From: UBA5448 sp045536965
GTDB taxonomy: Bacteria; Bacillota; Clostridia; Oscillospirales; SIG627
Length of the DNA: 51,274 nt
Assembly (NCBI GenBank): GCA_045536965.1
Contig: JAZSON010000023.1
Location: 1-51,274 of the forward strand
Direction: 5' to 3'
In this document: positions 25,555 to 33,877 of the stretch, piece after piece
Layout of the letters: every line of letters starts with the position of its first letter
How positions within the stretch are numbered: position 1 is the first letter of the stretch
Program-made: the position numbers and the translations under genes
Notes under the pieces: model-generated
What the model saw: only the letters and a program-made list of their open reading frames with translations
Database searches by the model: none
Told to the model about the DNA's origin: nothing

Positions 25555-26526
25555 TCACAAACCGAAAACCGCTTGCGCGATCCAAAGATTCAACGGGATG
25601 GTACCCATCGACAACAAGGTAGTCAGCCCGACGCACTGGGCGGCAAGAATGGCATCGCCTTCGTAAAGGGTGGCAAAAATAGCGCAGTTGGATGCCGCAG
25701 GAACCGAAGCCATGACCACGCACAACAATTCAAGATCCGAATTGAGCGGCAGTACCGAGCAGACCGCCATTACGAGCAGGGGCAAAGCAAACAGCTTATA
25801 AAAGGTGTAAATATAGAGTCTTGCTTGCTTGAATAATTTTTTAAAGTCAAAGGTTGCAACCAAACTGCCAATAATAATCATAGAAAGCGGGAAGGTCATA
25901 TCGCCGACCATGCCGACCGCATCTCCCACAACCGAAGGAAGCTTGAATTCAAGCAGGAAGAAGGCAAAACCGATCGCACAGGCAATCACGCCGATGTTGA
26001 GGAAGATGGCGCGCCAGTTGGTTTTTTGTTTTTCCGAATTTTTTTTGCTCAAAATTGCCACGCCGTAGGTCCAGATGAAGACGTTGAAAAACAAGGTGTA
26101 GAAGGCGCCGTAGAAAATACCCGGATTTTCGCCGACCGCACTTGAAAACACCGCCTCCAAAACGGGGTATCCCAGAAAAGCGCAATTACCGAATATCAGA
26201 CAAAACTCTAAAATAATGCGTTTTTCTCTAATAATTTCAAAACGAAACAGAATCTTACCGAGAAGCGCCACGATAATATGTATGATCGCTGAAGCCAGCA
26301 ACACCTTCAACCCGAACACAACCCGATCACCCGAATAAGCGATCTGAAAAGAATCGATGATCAGCATCGGCTGGGTCACGTTGACCAACAGAGAGGAAAG
26401 CATTTTTGTGCCAAAAGCATCAATTACCCTGCATTTTCGGGCGATGACACCGATAATTAAAATCAAAAACAACATGGCGGTTTTGGAAATCACCGCAAGA
26501 ACCATGGAATCGTCCAAGTTTTTCAC
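25555..26526 (-). CDS. AEC-family transporter
   Basis: Auxin-efflux-carrier family membrane transporter (bile/auxin/malate type permeases). The 323-residue protein has about ten hydrophobic segments in two halves of five. Features include an N-terminal MLFLILIIGVIARKCRV, FGNCAFLGYPVLEAVF in the middle and ASVPAASNCAIFATLY near the C-terminus, all AEC hallmarks. The first possible codon is GTG at 26526, directly after GAAAGG; a TTG at 26517 has better spacing, so the exact start is uncertain. The substrate is unknown. Confidence 0.88.
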   Translation of the reverse strand: MKNLDDSMVLAVISKTAMLFLILIIGVIARKCRVIDAFGTKMLSSLLVNVTQPMLIIDSFQIAYSGDRVVFGLKVLLASAIIHIIVALLGKILFRFEIIREKRIILEFCLIFGNCAFLGYPVLEAVFSSAVGENPGIFYGAFYTLFFNVFIWTYGVAILSKKNSEKQKTNWRAIFLNIGVIACAIGFAFFLLEFKLPSVVGDAVGMVGDMTFPLSMIIIGSLVATFDFKKLFKQARLYIYTFYKLFALPLLVMAVCSVLPLNSDLELLCVVMASVPAASNCAIFATLYEGDAILAAQCVGLTTLLSMGTIPLNLWIAQAVFGL

Positions 26527-26540
26527 CCTTTCTCGCAGAT

Positions 26541-26569
26541 ATTATACACGCAATTACATAGATTTGCAA
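26541..26569 (-). promoter_or_regulatory. SigA promoter of the AEC transporter
   Basis: Minus-strand TTGCAA (26569-26564), 17 bases, TATAAT (26546-26541). It is divergent from the promoter at 26587-26614, with the two -35 boxes 17 bases apart. Confidence 0.7.
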
Positions 26570-26586
26570 CAGGATAAGAAAAGTAT

Positions 26587-26614
26587 TTGCATTTTGCGAT
26601 TTGTGTGGTATAAT
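26587..26614 (+). promoter_or_regulatory. Extended -10 promoter of the DJ-1/mltG/rmuC operon
   Basis: TTGCAT (26587-26592), 16 bases, TATAAT (26609-26614) with a TGG extension (26606-26608). It should start an operon running from the DJ-1-like gene to rmuC. Confidence 0.7.
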
Positions 26615-26698
26615 AGAGTAAATAAGAATGCGTTTTTATATCTTTGCAATCATTTTAGTAATATTTTCCCGTATTTACGGAATGTTTTGGAGGATTTT

Positions 26699-27244
26699 AT
26701 GGTCTACGTTTTTCTTGGTAACGGTTTTGAAGAAATGGAAGCTCTTGCCCCCATCGATCTTTTGCGTCGCGCCGACATTGAGGTTATGTCTGTCAGTTTA
26801 TATAAAACCAAAGAAGTCATCGGCGGTCATGGCGTTCCCTTCACTGCCGACACCACGATCTTCGACCTTCCCGCCGATCTTCCCGATATGGTGGTTCTTC
26901 CGGGAGGTCTCGGCGGTGTCGATGAAATTTCCCGTTCGGAACAAGCACTTCTTTTGATTGATAAAATGATGCAGGAAAATCGCTTTGTTGCGGCCATCTG
27001 CGCCGCGCCCACCCTTCTTTCGGATCGCGGTTTGTTGCGCGGCAAAAAAGCTACCTGCTACCCCGCAATGCGCGACCGTCTCGGCGCTTCCGCCGTCCCT
27101 TGTCCTTTGTGTGCCGACGGAAAAATCCTAACCGCCGAAGCAGCAGGCACCGCCATCGATTTTGCGCTTCTTTTGATCAAAGCCCTCGTCGGAAAAGAAA
27201 CGGCCGACCGTGTTGCCGCCTCCATCCACCACCATGCCCTCTGA
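26699..27244 (+). CDS. DJ-1/PfpI family protein
   Basis: A 181-residue protein of the DJ-1/ThiJ/PfpI superfamily. VYVFLGNGFEEMEALAPIDLLRRA at the N-terminus carries the conserved Glu, and the nucleophile elbow is AAICAAP (Cys about residue 102), preceded by VVLPGG. Proposed activities in the family include deglycase, glyoxalase and stress protection; none can be chosen by sequence. The start is fixed by TGGAGGA; the frame is open upstream but lacks support. Its end overlaps the next gene by 11 bases. Confidence 0.9.
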   Translation: MVYVFLGNGFEEMEALAPIDLLRRADIEVMSVSLYKTKEVIGGHGVPFTADTTIFDLPADLPDMVVLPGGLGGVDEISRSEQALLLIDKMMQENRFVAAICAAPTLLSDRGLLRGKKATCYPAMRDRLGASAVPCPLCADGKILTAEAAGTAIDFALLLIKALVGKETADRVAASIHHHAL

Positions 27245-27809
27245 TATCCTTTCCGATAAAACCGCATTGCGGGCTCAATACCAACAGCTCCGCCAAGCTT
27301 TGCCCGATACCGCCCAAAGCGACAGCCGCATTATAGAAGCCATCCTCGCCCATCCCATCTACCACAGCGCCGAGGTCTTACTTCTTTATTCTGCCGTGCG
27401 CCGCGAATTGGATTTGACTCCCATCTTCGAAAAAGCACTTCAAGACGGAAAAACGGTAGCCTATCCCCGTTGCGAAAAGGACCATGTGCTTTCTTTTTGC
27501 CCCATTCGGGAGCAGTCGCAACTGGTCGCAGGAAAATACGGCATTTTGACCCCCGCCCCCCATCTTACCCCTCTGCCTCCAAAAACTCTTGATTCCGCTT
27601 TGTGCCTCGTCCCCGCCCTCGCGGCCGACAGACACGGCAATCGTTTGGGATACGGCGGCGGATATTACGATCGATTTTTGGCAAAAACATCGGTAATCTC
27701 TTGTTGTGCTGTCAGACAAGCTTTTTTGGCTTCCGGCTTACCGACAGAATCCACCGATATCCCCTGCCAATATATATGCACAGAAGAAGGAGTGTTTGTA
27801 TGCGCTTAA
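27234..27809 (+). CDS. 5-formyltetrahydrofolate cyclo-ligase
   Basis: Converts 5-formyl-THF to 5,10-methenyl-THF with ATP. The 191-residue protein has LRAQYQQLRQAL at the N-terminus, YSAVRRELDLTPIF, and the C-terminal GNRLGYGGGYYDRFL signature with DRHG before it, typical of the YgfA/MTHFS family. The start at 27234 overlaps the preceding gene; no clear ribosome-binding site is seen, so translation is probably coupled. It overlaps the next gene by 10 bases. Confidence 0.92.
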   Translation: MPSDILSDKTALRAQYQQLRQALPDTAQSDSRIIEAILAHPIYHSAEVLLLYSAVRRELDLTPIFEKALQDGKTVAYPRCEKDHVLSFCPIREQSQLVAGKYGILTPAPHLTPLPPKTLDSALCLVPALAADRHGNRLGYGGGYYDRFLAKTSVISCCAVRQAFLASGLPTESTDIPCQYICTEEGVFVCA

Positions 27810-28741
27810 AATACCCCGCAACCCTCTATGCCCCCATCCTCCTTCTCGCCGTTATATTGCTTTCTAAGCTTTCCAACACTCTGCTCGCTTTCACCGATGT
27901 TTATGACAACGCCGTTTTCTTATCGGTTCTCGTGGTACAATTTGTTATTTTCCTCCTTCCCTGCGCCTTTTACAGCCGCATCCGAGGAATCAAAGGCGTT
28001 TTTGTACCAACCCTCATGCCGGTGAGACTATCCGCCCTGCCTCTCTTTCTTTTCGGCGCAGCAGTCTATGTATTCGGATTCCTTTTGCTCCTCACACTCG
28101 GATATTATAACGGTGTCACCTCTTTTCAAACCACCATATCGGTGGTTTCCATCCCCTCGTTTACAGATAACCCCATATTGCAATTCGCCTGTTTTACCTG
28201 TCTCCCCGCCGTTTTAGACGAAATTGTTTTTCGCGCCATCATTCTGCATGAATATGCCCCCTCCGGCGGTCTGATTTCGGTTGTCACCGCCACACTTTTC
28301 ACTACTTTTATTTACAGCACTTCCCTCTCCACCCTACCTCTTCTCCTTTTCATGGGTGTTTTGTTGGGTGGATTGACCTATTTAACCAAATCCGTCTTAC
28401 CCGCAGTGGTTTTGAGGATCGCTTCCAATGCTTTTATATTGTTTGCCGAAGAAGATTTTTGTACCTATTTGATGCAATGCGGTCATACACCGCTCCTGCC
28501 CTACCTGCTCGCCATTCTGCTTTGTCTCTCCCTCTGCTTTTTCTTTGGCCGCGCACAAGCTCTCTATGCAGGAAAAAAAGAAGAATCCTCTCTCGAAGCC
28601 CTGCAAAAAGTCAATGAAAAAACCATCTTCCGCGGCGAGCAAACCGATCGCTTCTTCTCGCATCTTCGCAAAACCGTTCTCACCCCGGGTTTTTTACTTC
28701 TTGCTTCCATTATTATTTTAAAGTTATTTCGCATTCTTTGA
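27800..28741 (+). CDS. CPBP/Rce1-like membrane protein lacking catalytic histidines
   Basis: A 313-residue polytopic membrane protein. CLPAVLDEIVFRAIIL (D140 E141..R145) matches motif 1 of CPBP/CAAX (Rce1-type) intramembrane proteases. Where motif 2 expects F..xH the sequence reads LFTTFIYSTS (about 166-175), and motif 3 HxxxN reads RIASN (206-210), so both metal-binding histidines are replaced. It may be a non-catalytic member or a divergent one. Start at 27800 with GAAGGAG; it overlaps the cyclo-ligase gene and precedes mltG by 29 bases. The C-terminal 60 residues form a charged cytosolic loop plus a last hydrophobic helix. Confidence 0.72.
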   Translation: MRLKYPATLYAPILLLAVILLSKLSNTLLAFTDVYDNAVFLSVLVVQFVIFLLPCAFYSRIRGIKGVFVPTLMPVRLSALPLFLFGAAVYVFGFLLLLTLGYYNGVTSFQTTISVVSIPSFTDNPILQFACFTCLPAVLDEIVFRAIILHEYAPSGGLISVVTATLFTTFIYSTSLSTLPLLLFMGVLLGGLTYLTKSVLPAVVLRIASNAFILFAEEDFCTYLMQCGHTPLLPYLLAILLCLSLCFFFGRAQALYAGKKEESSLEALQKVNEKTIFRGEQTDRFFSHLRKTVLTPGFLLLASIIILKLFRIL

Positions 28742-28770
28742 TGTATTCTTGCATCTAACGGAGGTATCCT

Positions 28771-30138
28771 ATGTCCGATCTGCAAAAAAATCCAGATAAC
28801 AAAAAGAGCGCCGACTCGACCCGCAAAAAGGCAATGCGCACACCAAATATGCGCAAAACCACTCCCGTTGACCAAGCCAACGACACCCAAACCACCGGCG
28901 CGCCCCCCAAAATTAAAGAGGTGGAAAAAGTCGTTGTCCGTGACCGCGGCGGTATCATGATCAGCTTAACCAAAGCCATCCTTTATATCGCTTTTGTGGT
29001 CATCACAGGTGCCGTGATTGCCTATTTCGGCATACACTTTGCAAACGATATTTTCGCCTTTGTCAAAGATGACGTCGAGGCCACCATTGAAATCACCGAG
29101 GACATGACTCTGACCGAAATAGCCGATACGCTCTACCGCAACGACATCATTGAATATCCCTCTTTATTTAAACTGTATTTTAAATCAAAGTCCGATACCC
29201 TTGAACTGGAGCCGGGTGAATACACCATTTCCGCCACCATGAACTATTCCCAGATCATGGCGATCATTAAAAAAACAGCGGGAAAACGGCAAACTATAGA
29301 TATCCGCATCACCGAAGGCATGACAGTGGATGACATCATCAACCAATTTGTCGAAAAAGGCATCGGCAAACGAGAGCGCTTTGTCGAGGTCATCAACACC
29401 CACCCCTTTGATTATCCCTTCGTCACTCTGCTGGACGAAACCGAACTGGACGAACAACGTCTCTATCGACTGGAAGGCTATCTGTTCCCCGACACCTATC
29501 AATTCTATACCTCCTACTACTCCTATACTTTGGATGAATCGACGGGAGAAAATGTTGCCACCGACATCACCGAAATCGCCGTCATTGATAAGCTTCTTGC
29601 CAACTTTAACGCAAAGTTTGTCGAAGAGGATTACAAAGCCTGCGAAGAACTGGGATTGACGGTAGATCAAGTCATCACCCTCGCTTCCATGATCGAAAAA
29701 GAAGCCTACTATGCTGACGATTTTTATAAAGTATCGGCCGTTTTTCATAACCGCCACAAATCTTCTTCCTTTGTAAATTTCGGCTCCGACGCTACCCTTT
29801 ATTACTACTTCCCCGACAAAACAGATGAACTTACGCGTGAAGAATTGGAAACCGATACCCACTACAATACCCATATATACGGCGGCTTCCCCCCGAGCGC
29901 CATCTGCAATCCGGGTTTTGAAGCCATCATGGCCGCCCTTTATCCCGATGACAGCATGAAGGGTTACTATTATTTCGTTTCGGATAAACAAGGCAATATG
30001 TACTACGCCAAGAGCGCGACAGCCCACAGAGAAAACGCTGAAAAAGTCGACAAAATCAACCAAGGTATCGCCGTCCCCGACATCAACAGCGGCGCAACCG
30101 ACGATTCTGATGTCGACCCCGGAGTGAACGAAGAATAA
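28771..30138 (+). CDS. mltG: Endolytic murein transglycosylase MltG
   Basis: YceG-family lytic transglycosylase that cuts nascent glycan strands at the membrane. The 455-residue protein has a 60-residue basic/polar cytosolic tail, one transmembrane helix (about 68-92), a LysM-like subdomain (ITEDMTLTEIADTLYRN, then ITEGMTVDDIINQF) and the YceG catalytic domain with LASMIEKEA (E309 the likely catalytic Glu) and GGFPPSAICNPG. The C-terminus is acidic. The ribosome-binding site is ACGGAGG. It is followed one base later by rmuC. Confidence 0.95.
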   Translation: MSDLQKNPDNKKSADSTRKKAMRTPNMRKTTPVDQANDTQTTGAPPKIKEVEKVVVRDRGGIMISLTKAILYIAFVVITGAVIAYFGIHFANDIFAFVKDDVEATIEITEDMTLTEIADTLYRNDIIEYPSLFKLYFKSKSDTLELEPGEYTISATMNYSQIMAIIKKTAGKRQTIDIRITEGMTVDDIINQFVEKGIGKRERFVEVINTHPFDYPFVTLLDETELDEQRLYRLEGYLFPDTYQFYTSYYSYTLDESTGENVATDITEIAVIDKLLANFNAKFVEEDYKACEELGLTVDQVITLASMIEKEAYYADDFYKVSAVFHNRHKSSSFVNFGSDATLYYYFPDKTDELTREELETDTHYNTHIYGGFPPSAICNPGFEAIMAALYPDDSMKGYYYFVSDKQGNMYYAKSATAHRENAEKVDKINQGIAVPDINSGATDDSDVDPGVNEE

Positions 30139-30139
30139 T

Positions 30140-31438
30140 ATGGAAATTTTAACGCTTGTATTTGCCTCACTTGCCTTCCTGTGCGCCTTTGCCGCATGGA
30201 TGGCAGCCCTCTTGAAAAAAGATCGGTCGCAGTCACTTGAAAATGAAATTCGCACCCTGCGCAATGATGTGATCACAGCCGAACAGACCGCAACACAGCA
30301 AACAAACACCACCATTACAAACTTAATCAACGGCATTGATAACCGTATGGCCAATCAAGCCAAAAACGAGTTGGAGCAGCTTGAAACCATGCGCAAAACG
30401 CTGGATGAAAAAATCACCCGTCTGCGCACCGAAAACACCCAGCAGCTCGAGGCCATGCGCAATACACTGGATGAAAAATCCACTCAACTTCGCAGTGAAA
30501 ACAACCGCCAGTTGGACGAAATCCGAAAAACGGTGGACGAAAAACTTCAAAGCACCTTGGAAGAACGCATCAGCCGTTCTTTCCAAACGGTCAGCGAACG
30601 TTTGGAAGAAGTCTACAAGGGTTTGGGCGAAATGAAAACACTGGCCAACGGTGTGGGCGATTTGAAAAAGGTTCTGTCCAACGTCAAGACCCGCGGCATT
30701 TTGGGAGAAATTCAACTCAACGCCATTTTGGCCGAAATTCTCTCCCCCGATCAATATGAAACCAATGTTGCCACCGTACCGGGAAGCCGTAACGTCGTGG
30801 AATTCGCCATCCGTTTGCCCGGCGGTGATGAGGGCGCCGTCTATCTTCCCGTCGATTCCAAATTCCCCCTTGAAACCTATCAGGCCCTTTTGGATGCACG
30901 GGAATCGGGAGAACAACTGCAGATCCAAGCGGCTACAAATGCCCTGATCCAAAGAATCAAGGGCGAAGCCAAGGACATTCGCGATAAATACGTCTCTCCC
31001 CCCCATACCACCGATTTTGCTATCCTCTTTTTGCCCATTGAGGGTTTATATGCCGAAGTGGTACAGCTTGGCATGATCGAAGAATTGCAACGCACCTACC
31101 ATGTTAACATCGCAGGACCTACCACCATGGCCGCGCTGCTTAACAGTTTGCAAATGGGTTTCCGCACCCTTGCCGTACAAAAACGTTCGGTGGAAGTATG
31201 GAATGTATTGGGAGCCGTCAAAACCGAATTTGCAAAATTCGAGCAAACCTTAACCTCCACCCAGCGCAAACTGGATCAGGCATACAGAGAATTGGATACC
31301 CTTGTCGGTACCCGCACCCGTGTCATCAACCGCAAATTGCGCTCGGTATCCGCGCTTTCTCCCGATGAAAGCGAAAATTACCTTTTATCTGCGGCGGGCG
31401 AAAATACCGCAAGCGGAGAAAATGAAGAGGAAATTTAA
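30140..31438 (+). CDS. rmuC: RmuC-family DNA recombination protein
   Basis: RmuC-family protein of 432 residues: an N-terminal membrane helix (about 5-25), a long coiled coil (about 30-170, with repeated KTLDEK.T.LR...EN heptads) and the nuclease-like RmuC domain (RGILGEIQLNAILAEIL, YLPVDSKFPLETYQAL, FLPIEGLYAEV, GPTTMAALLNSLQMGF). The family is thought to limit rearrangements at inverted repeats and acts as an endonuclease-like factor; the exact role is unsettled. It ends the operon started at 26699. Confidence 0.94.
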   Translation: MEILTLVFASLAFLCAFAAWMAALLKKDRSQSLENEIRTLRNDVITAEQTATQQTNTTITNLINGIDNRMANQAKNELEQLETMRKTLDEKITRLRTENTQQLEAMRNTLDEKSTQLRSENNRQLDEIRKTVDEKLQSTLEERISRSFQTVSERLEEVYKGLGEMKTLANGVGDLKKVLSNVKTRGILGEIQLNAILAEILSPDQYETNVATVPGSRNVVEFAIRLPGGDEGAVYLPVDSKFPLETYQALLDARESGEQLQIQAATNALIQRIKGEAKDIRDKYVSPPHTTDFAILFLPIEGLYAEVVQLGMIEELQRTYHVNIAGPTTMAALLNSLQMGFRTLAVQKRSVEVWNVLGAVKTEFAKFEQTLTSTQRKLDQAYRELDTLVGTRTRVINRKLRSVSALSPDESENYLLSAAGENTASGENEEEI

Positions 31439-31456
31439 AAAAGAGCAAAAAAACAC

Positions 31457-31485
31457 TTGACATTCTCTTAATTCTTTGATACAAT
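31457..31485 (+). promoter_or_regulatory. SigA promoter of rplU-prp-rpmA
   Basis: TTGACA (31457-31462), 17 bases, TACAAT (31480-31485). This is a strong promoter placed right after rmuC. Confidence 0.85.
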
Positions 31486-31491
31486 AACTTG

Positions 31492-31563
31492 CCGCATATT
31501 GAGGGCCCAAAGCAAATGCTGCCCATCAGTAGCGAGACATTGAAGGAAAGCGAGGTGCTTTTC
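31492..31563 (+). promoter_or_regulatory. L21 ribosomal protein leader
   Basis: The short leader between promoter and rplU contains a hairpin in which GGGC (31503-31506) and AGC (31511-31513) pair with GCT (31518-31520) and GCCC (31521-31524). It begins with a CTTGCCGC-type stretch. Position and structure fit the Firmicutes L21 leader (Rfam L21_leader), through which L21 represses its own operon. Assigned by eye. Confidence 0.6.
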
Positions 31564-31878
31564 GTGTTTGCAGTCATCGAGACAGGCGGAAAGCAATACA
31601 AAGTGCAGGAAGGAGACGTCCTCTTCGTAGAGAAGTTGGAAGTCAATGAGGCAGAAGAAATCGTTCTGGACAAAGTATTGGCTTATTCCGACCATGAAGG
31701 CATTTCGGTTGGCACGCCCTTGTTGGAAGGTGTTACCGTTAAAGCCAGCGTGATTAAGCATGGCAAGAGCAAAAAGATTACCATTTTGCGCTACAAGCCC
31801 AAGAAAAACGAAAAGAAGAAGCAAGGCCACAGACAGCCCTATACAAAGCTTCAAATTACGTCCATCACTCGGGCATGA
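31564..31878 (+). CDS. rplU: 50S ribosomal protein L21
   Basis: Ribosomal large-subunit protein. The GTG start at 31564 gives a 104-residue protein beginning (M)FAVIETGGKQYKVQEGD, as in other L21, and ending in the basic KHGKSKKITILRYKPKKNEKKK..GHRQPYTKL. An upstream in-frame ATG at 31489 lies in the leader and would add 25 unrelated residues. The start of prp overlaps its stop (ATGA). Confidence 0.97.
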   Translation: MFAVIETGGKQYKVQEGDVLFVEKLEVNEAEEIVLDKVLAYSDHEGISVGTPLLEGVTVKASVIKHGKSKKITILRYKPKKNEKKKQGHRQPYTKLQITSITRA

Positions 31879-32240
31879 CCGAGGTTGCTTTCACCCGTGA
31901 TAAAAGCGGAACGCCCACAGGCTTTACCGTTTGTGGTCACGCAGGTAGAATGCTGAAAGCAGGCGATCCCCTTTGCGCCGCCGTCAGCGGTATGACCATG
32001 TTGGTCTGCAATACTCTTACAGAAGTATTCGGCGTGCAGTTGGAGATCGAAACGAATGAAAAAAAAGGTGCGTTTGCAGCGAAGATCCTTTCGGTTGCAG
32101 ACGAACAAATGCCGGCTTTGTGTGGGATATTAGAGGGTTTTTCTTTGCAAATCGCCGATTTGGCCGCGCAGTATCCCGCCAACATACGACTTATCAAATC
32201 CTTTTCCCCACGGGAAAGAAAGGAAGAAACCAATGATTAG
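31875..32240 (+). CDS. prp: Ribosomal-processing cysteine protease Prp
   Basis: Prp removes the N-terminal extension of L27 before or during ribosome assembly. The 121-residue protein has the catalytic His in CGHAGRM and the catalytic Cys in DPLCAAVSGMT, the family signature. It sits between rplU and rpmA, with overlaps at both ends (four and eight bases), so the three proteins are made together. Its substrate L27 carries the matching cleavage motif. Confidence 0.95.
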   Translation: MTEVAFTRDKSGTPTGFTVCGHAGRMLKAGDPLCAAVSGMTMLVCNTLTEVFGVQLEIETNEKKGAFAAKILSVADEQMPALCGILEGFSLQIADLAAQYPANIRLIKSFSPRERKEETND

Positions 32241-32511
32241 ACTTAGTTTACAGTTCTTCGCTCATAAAAAGGGCGTTGGTTCTACCAAAAACGGTAGAGA
32301 TTCCGAATCCAAAAGACTCGGTGTAAAGCGCGCTGATGGTCAGGCATGCACTGCAGGTAGCATTATTGTCAGACAAAGAGGCACGCACATTCATCCCGGT
32401 AACAATGTCGGTCGCGGTAGCGACGATACCCTGTTCGCTCTGATTGACGGCGTCGTCAAATTTGAGCCGATGGCAGGCGGCAGAAAGAAGGTCAGCGTTT
32501 ACGCCGACTGA
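32233..32511 (+). CDS. rpmA: 50S ribosomal protein L27 with cleavable extension
   Basis: L27 lies near the peptidyl-transferase centre. The 92-residue precursor begins MIRLSLQFFAHKKG; cleavage after LQFF by Prp would leave AHKKGVGSTKNGRDS, the normal mature start. The rest (GQACTAGSIIVRQRGT, HPG.NVGRG.DDTLFAL) is standard. A terminator follows, before obgE. Confidence 0.98.
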   Translation: MIRLSLQFFAHKKGVGSTKNGRDSESKRLGVKRADGQACTAGSIIVRQRGTHIHPGNNVGRGSDDTLFALIDGVVKFEPMAGGRKKVSVYAD

Positions 32512-32534
32512 TTGGCCTAAAAGATATTAAAAAG

Positions 32535-32575
32535 GGTGTAACATCGGTGTATCGCTCCATGTTACACCTTTTTTG
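32535..32575 (+). terminator. Terminator between rpmA and obgE
   Basis: GGTGTAACAT (32535-32544) pairs with ATGTTACACC (32559-32568), followed by a T-run (32569-32574). The obgE start is only 20 bases beyond and no promoter fits between, so obgE may depend on read-through. Confidence 0.85.
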
Positions 32576-32595
32576 TTCATTTGAGGAATAAAATT

Positions 32596-33864
32596 ATGTT
32601 TATTGATAAAGCATCCATTACAGTGCGCGCAGGAAACGGCGGCAACGGCATTGTATCTTTCCGCCGCGAGAAATACATTGCACACGGCGGTCCCGACGGC
32701 GGTGACGGCGGTTCAGGCGGCAGTATTATTTTCGAAGTTGCCCCGGGAGAAAACAACCTCTTGGCTTTCCGCTATCGCCACCACTTTTCAGCAGAAAACG
32801 GTCAGGACGGCATGGGCAGTAAGATGCACGGTAAAAACGGGCAAGATCTTATCATCAAGCTTCCTCCGGGAACCGTGATCCGCGACCGCGAAAGCGGAAA
32901 AATCCTGTTTGATATGGGAAAAGACAAGCGCTTTGTTGTTGCAAAAGGCGGCCGCGGCGGCTGGGGTAACACCCATTTCGCCACCCCTACCCGTCAAATC
33001 CCCCGTTTTGCCAAAAGCGGCGGTGAAGGAGAAGTCAAAGAACTGACACTGGAGCTGAAAATGCTGGCCGATGTCGGTCTTGTCGGTATGCCCAACGTAG
33101 GGAAATCCACCCTCCTTTCAGTCTTATCGGCGGCGCGACCGAAAATTGCAAACTATCCCTTCACCACCCTCACCCCCATGCTTGGCGTAGTATCCATTGC
33201 CGAAGGAAAAGGCTTTGTCCTCGCCGACATTCCCGGTCTGGTAGAAGGTGCGGCCGACGGTGTCGGTCTTGGTCATGATTTTCTCCGCCATGTAGACCGT
33301 TGCCGTCTCCTTGTTCATTTGGTCGATGCTTCGGGACTTGAAGGCAGAGATCCCGTGGAAGACATTGAGATCATTGAAAATGAGCTGCGTGCCTACGACG
33401 AAACGCTTCCTGATCGTGTCGGTATGATCGTAGCCAACAAAAGTGATCTCGGTATCCCCGACGAAACCAAGGATCGACTCGCCGCTTATTGTGAAAAACG
33501 CGGTCTGAAGCTTTTATATCTTTCGGCCGTCACCAACCAAGGTGTCGACACTCTGCTTTCCGCCATTGTGGAAAAACTCCAAAAACTCCCCCCAATGATC
33601 GAATACGAACCCGAATATGTTGAAGAGGTTCTGCCGAGCGGTGACACCTCCGTGACCATCACTCGTCAAAATGAGCTTTATCTCGTGGAGGGCGATTGGC
33701 TTCTCCGTGTTATGCGCAATGTTAATTTCGATGACCGCGAATCCCTTTCCTATTTCCAAAAGGTGCTTCGTCGCACGGGTGTCATCGATGCTTTGAGAGC
33801 AAAAGGTGTCCAAGACGGCGATACCGTCAGCATCTACGACTTTGCATTTGATTTCGTCGAATAA
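32596..33864 (+). CDS. obgE: GTPase ObgE/CgtA
   Basis: Obg-family GTPase tied to 50S assembly and, in Bacillus, to stress response and sporulation. The 422-residue protein has the Gly-rich Obg fold (MFIDKASITVRAGNGGNG..., about 1-158), the G domain with GMPNVGKST (P-loop), DIPGLVEGA and NKSD, and a C-terminal OCT domain (about 340-422). The start at 32596 has TGAGGA upstream. It is adjacent to rplU-rpmA, as in many bacteria. Confidence 0.98.
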   Translation: MFIDKASITVRAGNGGNGIVSFRREKYIAHGGPDGGDGGSGGSIIFEVAPGENNLLAFRYRHHFSAENGQDGMGSKMHGKNGQDLIIKLPPGTVIRDRESGKILFDMGKDKRFVVAKGGRGGWGNTHFATPTRQIPRFAKSGGEGEVKELTLELKMLADVGLVGMPNVGKSTLLSVLSAARPKIANYPFTTLTPMLGVVSIAEGKGFVLADIPGLVEGAADGVGLGHDFLRHVDRCRLLVHLVDASGLEGRDPVEDIEIIENELRAYDETLPDRVGMIVANKSDLGIPDETKDRLAAYCEKRGLKLLYLSAVTNQGVDTLLSAIVEKLQKLPPMIEYEPEYVEEVLPSGDTSVTITRQNELYLVEGDWLLRVMRNVNFDDRESLSYFQKVLRRTGVIDALRAKGVQDGDTVSIYDFAFDFVE

Positions 33865-33877
33865 GGAGGCGAGTACT

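Noticed and set aside
29185..30354. A 389-codon open frame antisense to mltG and rmuC
   Set aside because: It crosses the boundary of two certain genes and has no homology visible by eye.
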